Assembly (NCBI GenBank): GCA_910575155.1
Contig: CAJTDX010000005.1
Coordinates: 62,001-126,000 of the forward strand
Source: Lachnospiraceae bacterium
GTDB lineage: Bacteria > Bacillota > Clostridia > Lachnospirales > Lachnospiraceae
DNA: 64,000 nucleotides
Reading direction: 5' to 3'
Shown piece by piece: positions 1-10,200 of the stretch. How positions within the stretch are numbered: the stretch's first letter is position 1; every line of letters begins with the position of its first letter. The notes below the pieces were generated by a model that had not been told where the DNA came from, searched no databases, and saw nothing but the letters and a program-made list of their open reading frames with translations. The position numbers were made by a program, and so were the translations under genes.

Positions 1-3000
1 ATATGCCGCGTCCGGATGCTGGAAATGGTACAGTCACGAAATATAAGGTCAAAGTCAGCGATACAGAATTGACAGAAGAACAATGGCAGAGCGCTGCCGC
101 TGTCTCAGAAGGAGAATGGAGCAGGACAGCAGAATGGCATCTGGCCACATTCGATGAAAAAGTTGAAGTGAAATATGTCCGTCTGTATGGCGTTGAGACA
201 TATGGCGAGAATAGCAAGTTTATGACAGCGGCAGAAGTGAGAGTTCGTGTTCCGGGCAAAAAAGAACTCTACGATAATAATACGACAGTAACATTAGCCG
301 AGGATTCTTTGGATTACACGGGCAGTGAAGTGATGCCGGAACCGACAGTTGTTTATAAATCTGGTACAGGAGACATAACTTTAACAAAAGGAACAGACTA
401 TAAATTAAGCTATCGGAATAATATAGAACCAGGTAAGGCAACCGTTATTGTGAGAGGAATTGCCGATTATACAGGAATTATAGAAAAAGAATTTACAATC
501 AGTCCGGTAGACCAGGTTGTCACGGATTATGAGCCAGTCAGCATTGTGACTGAAAGAGGCGTGTATCCGGAACTTCCGGGAACAGTGGTTGCCAATACAA
601 ATGTTGGACAAACGCTGATGGAAGTTCAGTGGGACCGCGTGTCATCCAGCCGTCTGAACAAGTTCGGCACATTTAACCTTCCGGGAACGGTCGTAGATAC
701 AAACGATCAGGTGACAGCAGAGGTAACTGTCTGTGATATTGCCGGAATCCGACAGGTGACACGGGCAACAGTGAAAGGCGCCGCTCCGCAGATGCCGGAA
801 AAAGTAACCGTATACTACAGCAATAATGAGATTGCTAAACGGAACGTAGAATGGGATTTGTCAGAAGTATCTTTTGATGAAGCTGGTATTGTGAAAGTTC
901 CGGGAACGGTAGGAAGATCTAAGACAGAGGCGTCTATTCGTGTGGAGGAACCTGGAGATGCGGATACAACTACGCCGTCAGGTAATCTTGCCCTTAATAA
1001 GGACGGCATCGATAAGCCGAAGGAATGGCCGCGAACATTGGCGTATTTTTCTTCACAGGACGATCCTGCGCACCGTACGACAGACGGCGTCAAGGATTTT
1101 GTCAGCAGCAGTGCAAAGAAAATCTGGTGTGATTGGGAGAGAGATACCTTCCATACGGATGCAGAAAATCTTCCATATGTAATTTCTGCGTTCGGTACAG
1201 AGAACTCTGAAGCAAATGCGGATCAGAAAAAGTACACCGTTAATAAAGTGCGGATCGGATTCATGGAAGAAGATGGAGACAGCGGCAGTAAAGTACGTCT
1301 GCCGGAAGATTACAGAATTGAATATTACAGCGGTACAAACGGGGTAATTCCCGCAAATAAAATTGAAAAAGATTCCTCGGGAGAATGCAGCAACATCAGA
1401 GGTTGGGAAGACACGGATAATCCGGTCGGAAACAGTGCAAACTGGACGGAAGTGAAATATATTGGCGATAAGCCTTCCGTACCGGAACTGGATAATTTCA
1501 AAGAGATGAAAGATGTGAAATTTGAGCCGGTTTCTACAACGGCAATCCGCATCGTCTTACAGCCGCAGGCTAATAACTGGACAGGTCTGGAAGAGTTTGA
1601 AGTATACTATGCTCCAATCAGCGAAAATGACAGTTATGAGATAAACGCCATAAATGTGGACGGAGTAAATAAGCTGGCAGACTTTGATGCAGCTACAAAG
1701 ACTTTGGAAGTTGACGCAAAGCAGGGCGAAATTACGGCAGAAGCAACCAACAATGCTTCCGTCACTGTGGTAGAGGCTGTAAATGGCACAGCGAAAGTAA
1801 TATTCCTTCCGGAAAATGGCGATGAAACAAAGAAACAGGAATATACAGTTGTATTCAAAAAGGCGGCGGCTTCCGCTGATGAATATTTGATTACAGCAAT
1901 AGACGAAATGGTTGATATTGAACCGGGCGAAGCAGCAAAGGGTGAGACCGTGGCATTCCGTGCGAAAGACGGTTATGAGTTTACAACAGAACCTTCCCTG
2001 CTCAAGACTGCAGACCGTTCAGTGACAAATATTGCAACCACCAAACTGGAAGATGGCAGCTATACATTTGAGATGCCTGATTATCCGGTGACGATTAAAG
2101 GAGAAACTGGCGTAAAAACCTATCAGATTACATATGATCTGGATGGAGGCCAGGCGGAAAACAGAAAGAACTATACAGTAGAAACTCCTGACTTTACATT
2201 GAGTAATCCAGTCAGGGACAATTTCATATTCTTTGGATGGACGGGAAGTATCGTTACAGAGCCGACTGAGGATTTGACTGTAAAACAGGGGACAACAGGC
2301 GATCTGCAGTTTACAGCAAACTGGAAGAAAGAGGGAGAAGTACCGATCACAAAGATTAATGTAAAAGAATCTGCAAAGGCATTGGAAACAGAAGAAACCT
2401 ATCAGATTGAAGTTTCTGCAGAACCGGAAGATACCACAGATGAAAAAACTTTTACATTTAAGTCATTGAATGAAGAAGTAGCGACAGTAGATGCAGAAGG
2501 TTTGGTAACAGCAAAAGCAGAAGGAACAACAGATATTGAGATTTCCTCTGTAAGAAAATATGCAACTGCAGTTGTTAAGATTACGGTTACAAAGAAAGGC
2601 GAAAAGCCAGTTACAAAAATTATTGTAGAGGAAAATCAAAAAACAATCCTGAAGGGAAAGAGCTATCAGATTAAGGCTTCACTGGAAAATCCGATTGAAG
2701 GCGATGTACTGAAGTTTAAATCCTCAAAGGAAGAAGTGGCGACAGTAAGTGAAACCGGGCTTGTAGAAGCAAAAGCGGCAGGAACGGCAGAGATTGAAAT
2801 TTCCTGTGGGCGGGAAGATGTGTCTCCAGTAACTGTAACGATTAACGTTACGGAAACAGAGACGGCGATTACAGGAATCAGCGTAGAACAGCCAGAGGTG
2901 ACAATCAAAGTGGAAGAAACACATGAGATTGAAGCAACTGTGCTGCCAGAAGATACGACCGATGATAAGACACTGACATATACATCTACAGATAAAGATG

Positions 3001-3872
3001 TAGCGGAAGTAGACGAAACCGGACTTGTAACAGCAAAGGCAGTGGGAACGGCAAAAATCCAGATCTCCTGCGTACGAGAGAGTATAACAGCAGAAGTGCT
3101 GGTTACTGTAATCGGTAAAGATGCGGCGACAGAAGAGCAGAAGAACAAACTGTCAGCCGAGCTGAACAGCTTAAAGACGGCATATCAGGATCTGTCCAAG
3201 TACACAACGGAAAGCGCCAATGCATTTAAAGATGCATTGACCAGAGCGGAAGCAGTGCTGAACAATCCGAATGCAACCGCGGCAGAGGTAGATCAGGCAT
3301 TGGCAGATCTTGCAGCGGCAAAAGCGGGATTGAAATTAAAACCGACAACACCGACAACGCCGACAACGCCGACAACGCCGACAACGCCGACAACACCTAC
3401 AACGGTTAAGCCGCCGAAGAAAGGCTATAAATTCAAATCCGGGGCGCTGCAGTACCAGGTAACGAAATCGAAAGCGAAGAATGGAACGGTATCCGTAGTG
3501 AAGCTTGTGAAAAAGACCAGCAAGAAGATTACCATTCCCGCAACGGTGAAGGTAAAAGTAAAAGGAAAATCATTTACCTTTAAAGTAACCCAGATCAATA
3601 ACAAGGTATTCCAGAAGAATAAGAAACTGAAAGAAGTAGTGATCGGAGCAAACATCACGAAGATCGGAACAAGCAGCTTCTACAACTGCAAGAACCTTGG
3701 AAAGATTACGTTTAAGGGAACCAAAGCGCCGAAAGCCGGCAGCAAGGCGTTTAAGGGAATCAAGAAGAACGCGAAAGTGTTCGTTCCAAAGAAGGTATCC
3801 AAGAGCAATTTGAAGAAATTCAAAACAACGATGAAGACTGCCGGAAAGAAGATTACTGTGAAAAAGAAATAA
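1..3872 (+). CDS. Large secreted multidomain cell-surface protein, 5' end outside window (probable glycosidase tail)
   Basis: The reading frame is open from the first base, so the true start lies upstream; the ATG at 3 is internal. It aligns with residues about 1400-2938 of the GH2 enzyme encoded just downstream, where a Tyr-Met pair sits at the same place. In order I see the end of an F5/8 type C (discoidin-like) module, a bacterial Ig-like module with a YTGSE motif, two Big_4-like modules, a second discoidin-like module (about residues 330-535), a cadherin-like module, an InlB/Listeria-Bacteroides-type repeat with a FFGWTG motif (about 705-775), three Big_2 modules, a FIVAR-like helical module, a Pro-Thr-Thr linker, and a Lys-rich BspA/LRR_5 C-terminus (about 1136-1289). 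No catalytic domain is visible in this part. By analogy with the neighbour, the missing N-terminus is probably a glycoside hydrolase (inference). Confidence 0.85.
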   Translation, partial: MPRPDAGNGTVTKYKVKVSDTELTEEQWQSAAAVSEGEWSRTAEWHLATFDEKVEVKYVRLYGVETYGENSKFMTAAEVRVRVPGKKELYDNNTTVTLAEDSLDYTGSEVMPEPTVVYKSGTGDITLTKGTDYKLSYRNNIEPGKATVIVRGIADYTGIIEKEFTISPVDQVVTDYEPVSIVTERGVYPELPGTVVANTNVGQTLMEVQWDRVSSSRLNKFGTFNLPGTVVDTNDQVTAEVTVCDIAGIRQVTRATVKGAAPQMPEKVTVYYSNNEIAKRNVEWDLSEVSFDEAGIVKVPGTVGRSKTEASIRVEEPGDADTTTPSGNLALNKDGIDKPKEWPRTLAYFSSQDDPAHRTTDGVKDFVSSSAKKIWCDWERDTFHTDAENLPYVISAFGTENSEANADQKKYTVNKVRIGFMEEDGDSGSKVRLPEDYRIEYYSGTNGVIPANKIEKDSSGECSNIRGWEDTDNPVGNSANWTEVKYIGDKPSVPELDNFKEMKDVKFEPVSTTAIRIVLQPQANNWTGLEEFEVYYAPISENDSYEINAINVDGVNKLADFDAATKTLEVDAKQGEITAEATNNASVTVVEAVNGTAKVIFLPENGDETKKQEYTVVFKKAAASADEYLITAIDEMVDIEPGEAAKGETVAFRAKDGYEFTTEPSLLKTADRSVTNIATTKLEDGSYTFEMPDYPVTIKGETGVKTYQITYDLDGGQAENRKNYTVETPDFTLSNPVRDNFIFFGWTGSIVTEPTEDLTVKQGTTGDLQFTANWKKEGEVPITKINVKESAKALETEETYQIEVSAEPEDTTDEKTFTFKSLNEEVATVDAEGLVTAKAEGTTDIEISSVRKYATAVVKITVTKKGEKPVTKIIVEENQKTILKGKSYQIKASLENPIEGDVLKFKSSKEEVATVSETGLVEAKAAGTAEIEISCGREDVSPVTVTINVTETETAITGISVEQPEVTIKVEETHEIEATVLPEDTTDDKTLTYTSTDKDVAEVDETGLVTAKAVGTAKIQISCVRESITAEVLVTVIGKDAATEEQKNKLSAELNSLKTAYQDLSKYTTESANAFKDALTRAEAVLNNPNATAAEVDQALADLAAAKAGLKLKPTTPTTPTTPTTPTTPTTPTTVKPPKKGYKFKSGALQYQVTKSKAKNGTVSVVKLVKKTSKKITIPATVKVKVKGKSFTFKVTQINNKVFQKNKKLKEVVIGANITKIGTSSFYNCKNLGKITFKGTKAPKAGSKAFKGIKKNAKVFVPKKVSKSNLKKFKTTMKTAGKKITVKKK
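3342..3404 (+). repeat. Seven 9-bp units encoding Pro-Thr-Thr linker
   Basis: Seven consecutive 9-base units of the form CCGACAACR or CCTACAACG encode a PTT-type linker between the FIVAR-like module and the C-terminal BspA-type domain. The paralog at 4207-13023 has only a remnant of this linker. In-frame tandem units like these can change number by slippage without shifting the frame. Confidence 0.9.
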
Positions 3873-3920
3873 CAAAAACAGAGTTCTCATCTTTCATTCT
3901 TTAGTGAAACAAATATAAAG

Positions 3921-3962
3921 CCAGGCGGACTGCATATTGACGTGCAGTCCGCCTGGTTTTTT
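3921..3962 (+). terminator. Rho-independent terminator of the first giant gene
   Basis: A perfect 14-bp stem (CCAGGCGGACTGCA at 3921-3934 with TGCAGTCCGCCTGG at 3943-3956) encloses an 8-nt loop and is followed by TTTTTT. It lies 49 bases after the stop codon. The 3' untranslated sequence before it is nearly the same as that after the paralogous gene at 13023. Confidence 0.95.
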
Positions 3963-4136
3963 ATACATGGGCGTCCAAAAGAAATATGCCAGCAAGCTGA
4001 CGGACGCCCGGTGCGCGAGCGGGAGAGGAATTAAAATCGGACTTGTCTGCATGGTTCAGGCAGCGCTATTTTTTTAAAATAAAAAATAATACCAAAAATT
4101 CAAAAAAATTGCATATGTTTTTGTGTAGTTTACCTC

Positions 4137-4206
4137 TATAATCTAAATTAGCATATGAAAAAAGGAGGCAGAAATACGAAAATTTATAAAAAAAGGAGGG
4201 TATTAT
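4137..4206 (+). promoter_or_regulatory. -10 box and two Shine-Dalgarno sites ahead of the GH2 gene
   Basis: A TATAAT sits at 4137-4142, with no -35 box at standard spacing (a TTGCAT at 4109 is 22 bases away). Two strong ribosome binding sites follow: AAAGGAGG near 4160-4168 and AAAGGAGGG at 4192-4200. The second is 6 bases before the ATG at 4207 and decides that start. The first is correctly placed for an in-frame ATA codon at 4174. Confidence 0.5.
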
Positions 4207-7200
4207 ATGCAATTTAAACGATTGAAGAGGTACCTTAGTACCTTTCTGGCAGCGGCAGTGATCCTGAACACAGGAGCTTTTGATGTAATGGCTGCTGGGA
4301 GCAATGCAGATGTAAAAACAGGAAAGAGTGATAATCAGGCGGTATCTGCGCCGGAGAAAGTTTATGTGGATTCTTATGGGGTGGACGGCAATCGTTCAGT
4401 TTCTTTCAATGACCACTGGCGGTTTTATCTGGGAGAACTGAATGGAGCGGAAACGCCGTCTTATAACGATTCTTCATGGAAGAGTGTGAATCTTCCTCAC
4501 GATTACAGTATTGACCAGGGTCATACTGCGGCGGCCCCGGTAGAGCCGGAGAGCGGTTTGATGTTAGGCGGAACCGGATGGTACAGGAAGGCTTTTACGC
4601 TTCCTTCCGAAGTAGCAGATAAGGTAGTCAGCGTGGACTTTGACGGCGTTTATATGAACGCTACTGTTTATTTAAATGGGCAGAAGCTTGGAACCCATCC
4701 TTACGGGTATACACCATTTTCTTTTGTTCTGCCGGCAGATGTGCTTAATTCTGGCGGACAGGAAAATATTCTGGCAGTGAAAGTAGAGAACAAACTGCCG
4801 TCCAGCCGCTGGTATTCTGGCAGCGGTATTTACCGTGACGTAAAATTGACAGTCACAGATTCTGTGCATGTGTCATATTTTGGTACGACGGTGACAACGC
4901 CGGATATCGAGCGTAAAACTGGTACCGTTAAGGTAGTCACTTCTGTGAAAAATGACAGCGGGGAAGCAAAGGATGTTTCCGTTCGTCAGATTGTCTATGA
5001 AAAAGGCAAGATGACAGAAGCGGTAGTGACAGGTCAGAAGACGGCGGCTCAGAGCATAGCGGCAGATGAGGAAGCAAAGATCGAAGCTTCCGTTACGGTG
5101 CCGTCTCCAAAGCTTTGGGATATCGGAAAGCCGAATCTGTATACGGTTCGCACAGAAGTATATGTAGGAAACGATATTGTGGATACATACGATTCTGATT
5201 TCGGGTTCCGCTGGGTGGAATTTACCCTTGAGAACGGATTTTTCCTGAATGGCAATAATATTAAGATGAATGGCGTCTGTATGCACCATGATCAGGGCGC
5301 GCTTGGAGCCGAGGCATGGTACCGCGCCACGGAGCGTCAGGTAGAAAAACTGATGGAAATGGGTGTGAATACGATACGTGTAACCCATAATCCGGCTTCT
5401 CAGGTATTGATTGATATCTGTAATGAAAAGGGTATGCTTATCATAGAAGAGGCATTTGACTGCTGGTTTTCCGGGAAAAACGGAAACGTGGAGGATTACG
5501 GAAAATGGTTTGACCGCGAGATCGAAGCAGACAATCAGATTGTAGGAGTGAAAACCGGTGAGAAATGGTCTGAGTTTGACCTGAGAGCAATGGTAAAGCG
5601 TGGAAGAAATGCGCCTTCTATCGTGATGTGGAGTCTTGGAAACGAATTATTTGAGGGAATGAACAACGGCTCCCTGGCAAACAGGTATCCGGCTATGGCT
5701 GAACAATTGATCACCTGGGTAGGAGAAGAAGATGCGACCCGCTATGTTACTTATGGGGATAATAAGATAAAGGGTGGCGGTTATTTAGATACAGCGGAAA
5801 AATTTGCCACCGCGTCTACTTATAGTAATGTTCCGGGAGGCGTGGTAGGTTATAATTATGCAAATTCTGGTCAGGTTAAGAGCGGACATGACAGAAACTG
5901 GCTGGTTTATGGATCTGAGACAGCGTCGTCTATTAATAGCCGCGGTGTTTATGACAGGAAAAGTAATGGCGGTGACGCAGGCAAAGGAGACAAGAGGCTG
6001 ACTTCTTATGATAAGAGTAAGGTAGGCTGGGGTGCGCTTGCCAGCGAAGGAATGTGGGTTACCATGCGCCAGGACTTTAATGCAGGCGAGTTTATCTGGA
6101 CCGGATTCGATTATCTCGGCGAGCCGACGCCTTACAATGGTACAGGAACAGTTGGAGCCAACAATACCTGGCCGAATATGGCGAAGAGTTCTTACTTTGG
6201 AATTATTGATCTGGCTGGGTTCCCGAAGGATAATTTTTATCTGTACCAGAGTCAGTGGAATAAAGAATTGCACACTCTCCATGTGCTTCCGGTATGGAAC
6301 CGGGATGAAATTATGGTGGACAATAATGGCAACGTAGAGGTTGTGGTTTACAGCGACGCTCCTGTAATAAAGCTTTATTTAAATGACGAAGAAGTAGGTA
6401 CTGCAACGGCAACGCGTACCGCAACGCCTACCGGAGGATATCAGAACTATACAAGAGGAACAGGCTGTTTCGATACAGGTAAAGCCGGCGCCGATCAGCA
6501 TACGTCTCTGTATGCAACTTTCAATGTGCCTTACCAGGAAGGGAAGTTAGAAGCAAAGGCATTTGATGAAAAGGGAAATGAGATTACGGATACAGACGGA
6601 CGCCGTATCGTAGAGACAACGAAGAACGCTTCCAGGCTTGCAGCAGAGGCGGACCGCACAGAGATTAAAGCTGATGGAAAAGATTTAAGCTACATTACGA
6701 TTGATGTTCTGGATCAGGATGGAAAATTTGTCAACGGCGCAGAGCCTGAAATTACAGTAACTGTGGAAGGCAACGGCGTACTTATGGCTCTCGACAATGG
6801 CGTGCAGAATGATACAAGCGGCTATGGAGATAAGACAAAGAAGGCTGGAAAAGGCAAACTTCTGGCAATCGTACAGTCTACGAAAAAGGCGGGAACCTTT
6901 ACGGTAAAGGCAGAAGCGAATGGATATACAACAGCTTCGGTGGAGATAACAACTACAACGGATGGTTCCGTTTCAGAGAAGCGTATAGAAAGTTATGAAC
7001 TTTCCAGACACTATTATGTGAAAGAGGGAGAAACGCTTCAGCTTCCGACTTCAGTAAAGATAAATTATACAGACAACACCTCTGAGTCAAAGAGTGTCAC
7101 CTGGGACAGTCTGCCATCGGAAGATGAGTTTGTGGTATACGGATCCGTTGCGGGTACCAGCCTGCGTATTCCGGTATATGTTACTATGATTGAAGATGTG

Positions 7201-10200
7201 GCGGCGATTTTGAATTATTCAGCAGCCATAGGCGTAGGCTCAGAGTTTACCCTTCCGGCAACGCGCCCGGCAGTTTTGCCAGACGGCAGCATTCTTTCAG
7301 CAGAATTTCCGGTAACATGGAATGGTACGGTGGATTCAAGCAAGGCAGAAACGCAGACGATACAGGGCACGTCAAGCGTGTTTGGCAAGACAATTAATGT
7401 ATCGGCGTCGGTACGTGTTACAAAAGGCGGCTATAAAGATGGAAACGATGTGCTGGCCAATGCAGCAGAGATGTATGTCAATGGAAAATCCAGCAAAGAA
7501 CATGAGAGTGTGGCGGAAGTGCTGACAAAGCTGACGGATGATAAAACATCTGGTGAGGACGCTGCATGGAACGGACGCGGAACGATAGATTTCCGTTTAG
7601 ATACGGCGATTAGCTTAAAAGATTTTACGTTATATCTGAAAGATCCGGCGCCGGTATCCAGCACAATGAAGATATATTCTTCCGGCGACAGAGGAGAAAA
7701 CTGGAATCCGATCGAATGTACGATAAGCAACCGGAGATCAAATGGCGTTACGGTTCGCTCCTTTACGCCAAAAGAAACGGTTTCAGAAACAGATTTCCGT
7801 GTGGAATTTACCAAAAACGCAACGCTTATGGAAATGGAAGTAAATACCAGAATTCCTACGTTTACCATAGGAGGGGAAGCAGCGCTTTCTTCTTTGAAAG
7901 TAGACACATATATTGCAGATACAGCAGATTTGGAACAGGGCTGGTTCAACGTTTCAAATCAAACATTGGGAGAAAACGATATTCAGGCAGTTGGAAAAGA
8001 CAATACATGTGTTACGATTCTTCCCAAAGATGCGGAAGGCGTAGCAAGGATGCTGCTGGAGTCCGAAGACCACAGTGTGCAGAATATGTACCAGGTACGT
8101 TTTGGGATAAGTAATGACAGTAATGATAATGCAGCCGATGCTTCCTTAGATTACCCTTATGCGGAGATGACTTTATCAGCGGCAAGCTATCATCAGGAAA
8201 GTGCAGGTGAAAAAGAAGGAAGCCCGCATCTTGCAAACGACGGAGACAACAGTTCATATTGGCACAGCAAATGGAATGCCAGTGATCAAGGGCAAGGGTC
8301 GCACGACCTCACTAATGTCCCAGAAGAACGTTATCTGCAGATGGCGCTGAATGAAGCGAAGCCAATCAGAGCGTTGCGTTATATGACAAGACCAAGAAAT
8401 CCCGTAAATGGCTCAGTTACAAAATATCAGATAAAAGTCATTAATAGTACCAGCGAGCCAACAGAAGAACAATGGCAGAATGCGGAAGTTGTCTCAGAAG
8501 GTCAGTGGAACACTGTAATAGAATGGAAACTGGCAAAATTCAATAAAACAGTTGAGGCAAACTATGTTCGTCTGTATGGAGTAGAGACATTTGCTGACGG
8601 AAATCGAAATAATATGTTTATGTCAGCGGCAGAAGTCAGGCTTCGTAAACCCCAACAGGAGATCAGCAGCAAAAATACAACAGTAACTTTTGCAGGAGGG
8701 GCAGATTCACTGAATTACACCGGAAGCGAGCTGACGCCGGAACCGACTGTTGTTTATACTGGCAGCGGACAGACAACGTTAGTAAAAGGAATAGATTATG
8801 ACGTAAGCTATCGCAATAATATAGAACCAGGCAAGGCAACTGTTATTGTTAAAGGAAAAGGAACTTATACGGGAATCGTAGAAGCAGAATTTACCATCAA
8901 TGCGGTAGAGGAAACCATCAGTGATTATGAAAAAGTAAGCGTAATTACAGGAAAGGGCGTATATCCGGAACTTCCGGGAACTGTCATTGCCAATACCAAT
9001 ATTGGACAGAAAGTTATGGAAGTTCAATGGGATTGGATTGCAAGCAGCCGTCTGAACCGACTTGGTACGTTTGAGGTGCAGGGAACTGTAATAGAAACAG
9101 ATGCACTGGTAACAGCAAAAGTAACTGTCAGCGAAATCGTTGGCGTCCGTCAGGTGACGCTGGCAACCGTAGTAGGAGTTGCTCCGCAAATGCCGGAAAC
9201 AGTAACAGTATGTTACAGTAATGGTGATACAGCAGAACGGGATGTAACCTGGAATCTCACAGGAGTTTCTTTTGCCCAGAAAGGCATTGTGAAGGTTAAA
9301 GGAACGGCAGGGGATCTGGAGGCAGAAGCGTCTGTCCGCATTGCAGAACAGTCAGAAATAGATACGCCGGTAGGCAAGAATTTCGCTCTCAATGCAAACG
9401 GTATTGATGAGCCAAAGAAATGGCCAAGAACTTTGGCATATTTTTCTTCAAATGGCGACAAGGCGCATCATGCAACGGATGGCGTGAAAGCGTTTGTTAC
9501 CAATGGCGAAAAGAAGATGTGGAATGACTGGCAGCAGGGCAAGTTCCATACAAATGCCGAGGCGGCGGTAGGAGCCGACGATCATGTTCCGTTTATCATT
9601 TCTGCTTTTGGTACAGAAGGGTCAAATTCAAATGATGACCAGCAAAAGCGTAAGATTAGTAAAGTATCTTTGGGATTTCTTGAAGAAGACGGAGGAAGTG
9701 CAAGCAAAGTCCGTCTGCCGCAAGACTATAAGATTGAATATTACAGTGCAAATAATGGAGTAGTCCCAGCGGCACAGACGGAAGGCGATTCATCCAACAG
9801 CTGCGGCAATATCAAAGGCTGGGCAGCGGATAATACGCTCAAAGATCACAGCAGCTGGACGGAAGTAACTTATATTAAAAAGTCTGCCGTACCCGCTCTG
9901 GATAATTTTAAACGTATGGTAGATGTGGAATTTAAAGCTGTTGAGACAACGGCGATCCGTATTACTTTACAGCCGCAAGAGAACAACTGGACAGGACTGG
10001 AAGAATTTGAAGTTTACTATGTGCCTAATAATACTGAATATACAGTAACGGCCATAAATGTAAACGGCACGAATAGACTGGCAGATTTTAATGCAGACAC
10101 GAAGACGCTGGAGATAGATGCTGAAGACGGCGTTGTCACAGCGACGGCGGATAATAATGCTTCCGTTACGGTACTTAGGGCAGTAAATGGTAAAGTAAAA

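Noticed and set aside
3-5. ATG at base 3 as the start of the first gene
   Set aside because: The paralog has an internal Tyr-Met at the same aligned place in the middle of a discoidin-like module, so the gene clearly continues upstream.
2666-3148. Minus-strand open frame of 160 codons inside the first giant gene
   Set aside because: It is a shadow of repetitive Big_2 coding sequence: low-complexity Ser/Val/Thr composition, no ribosome binding site, and no family pattern.
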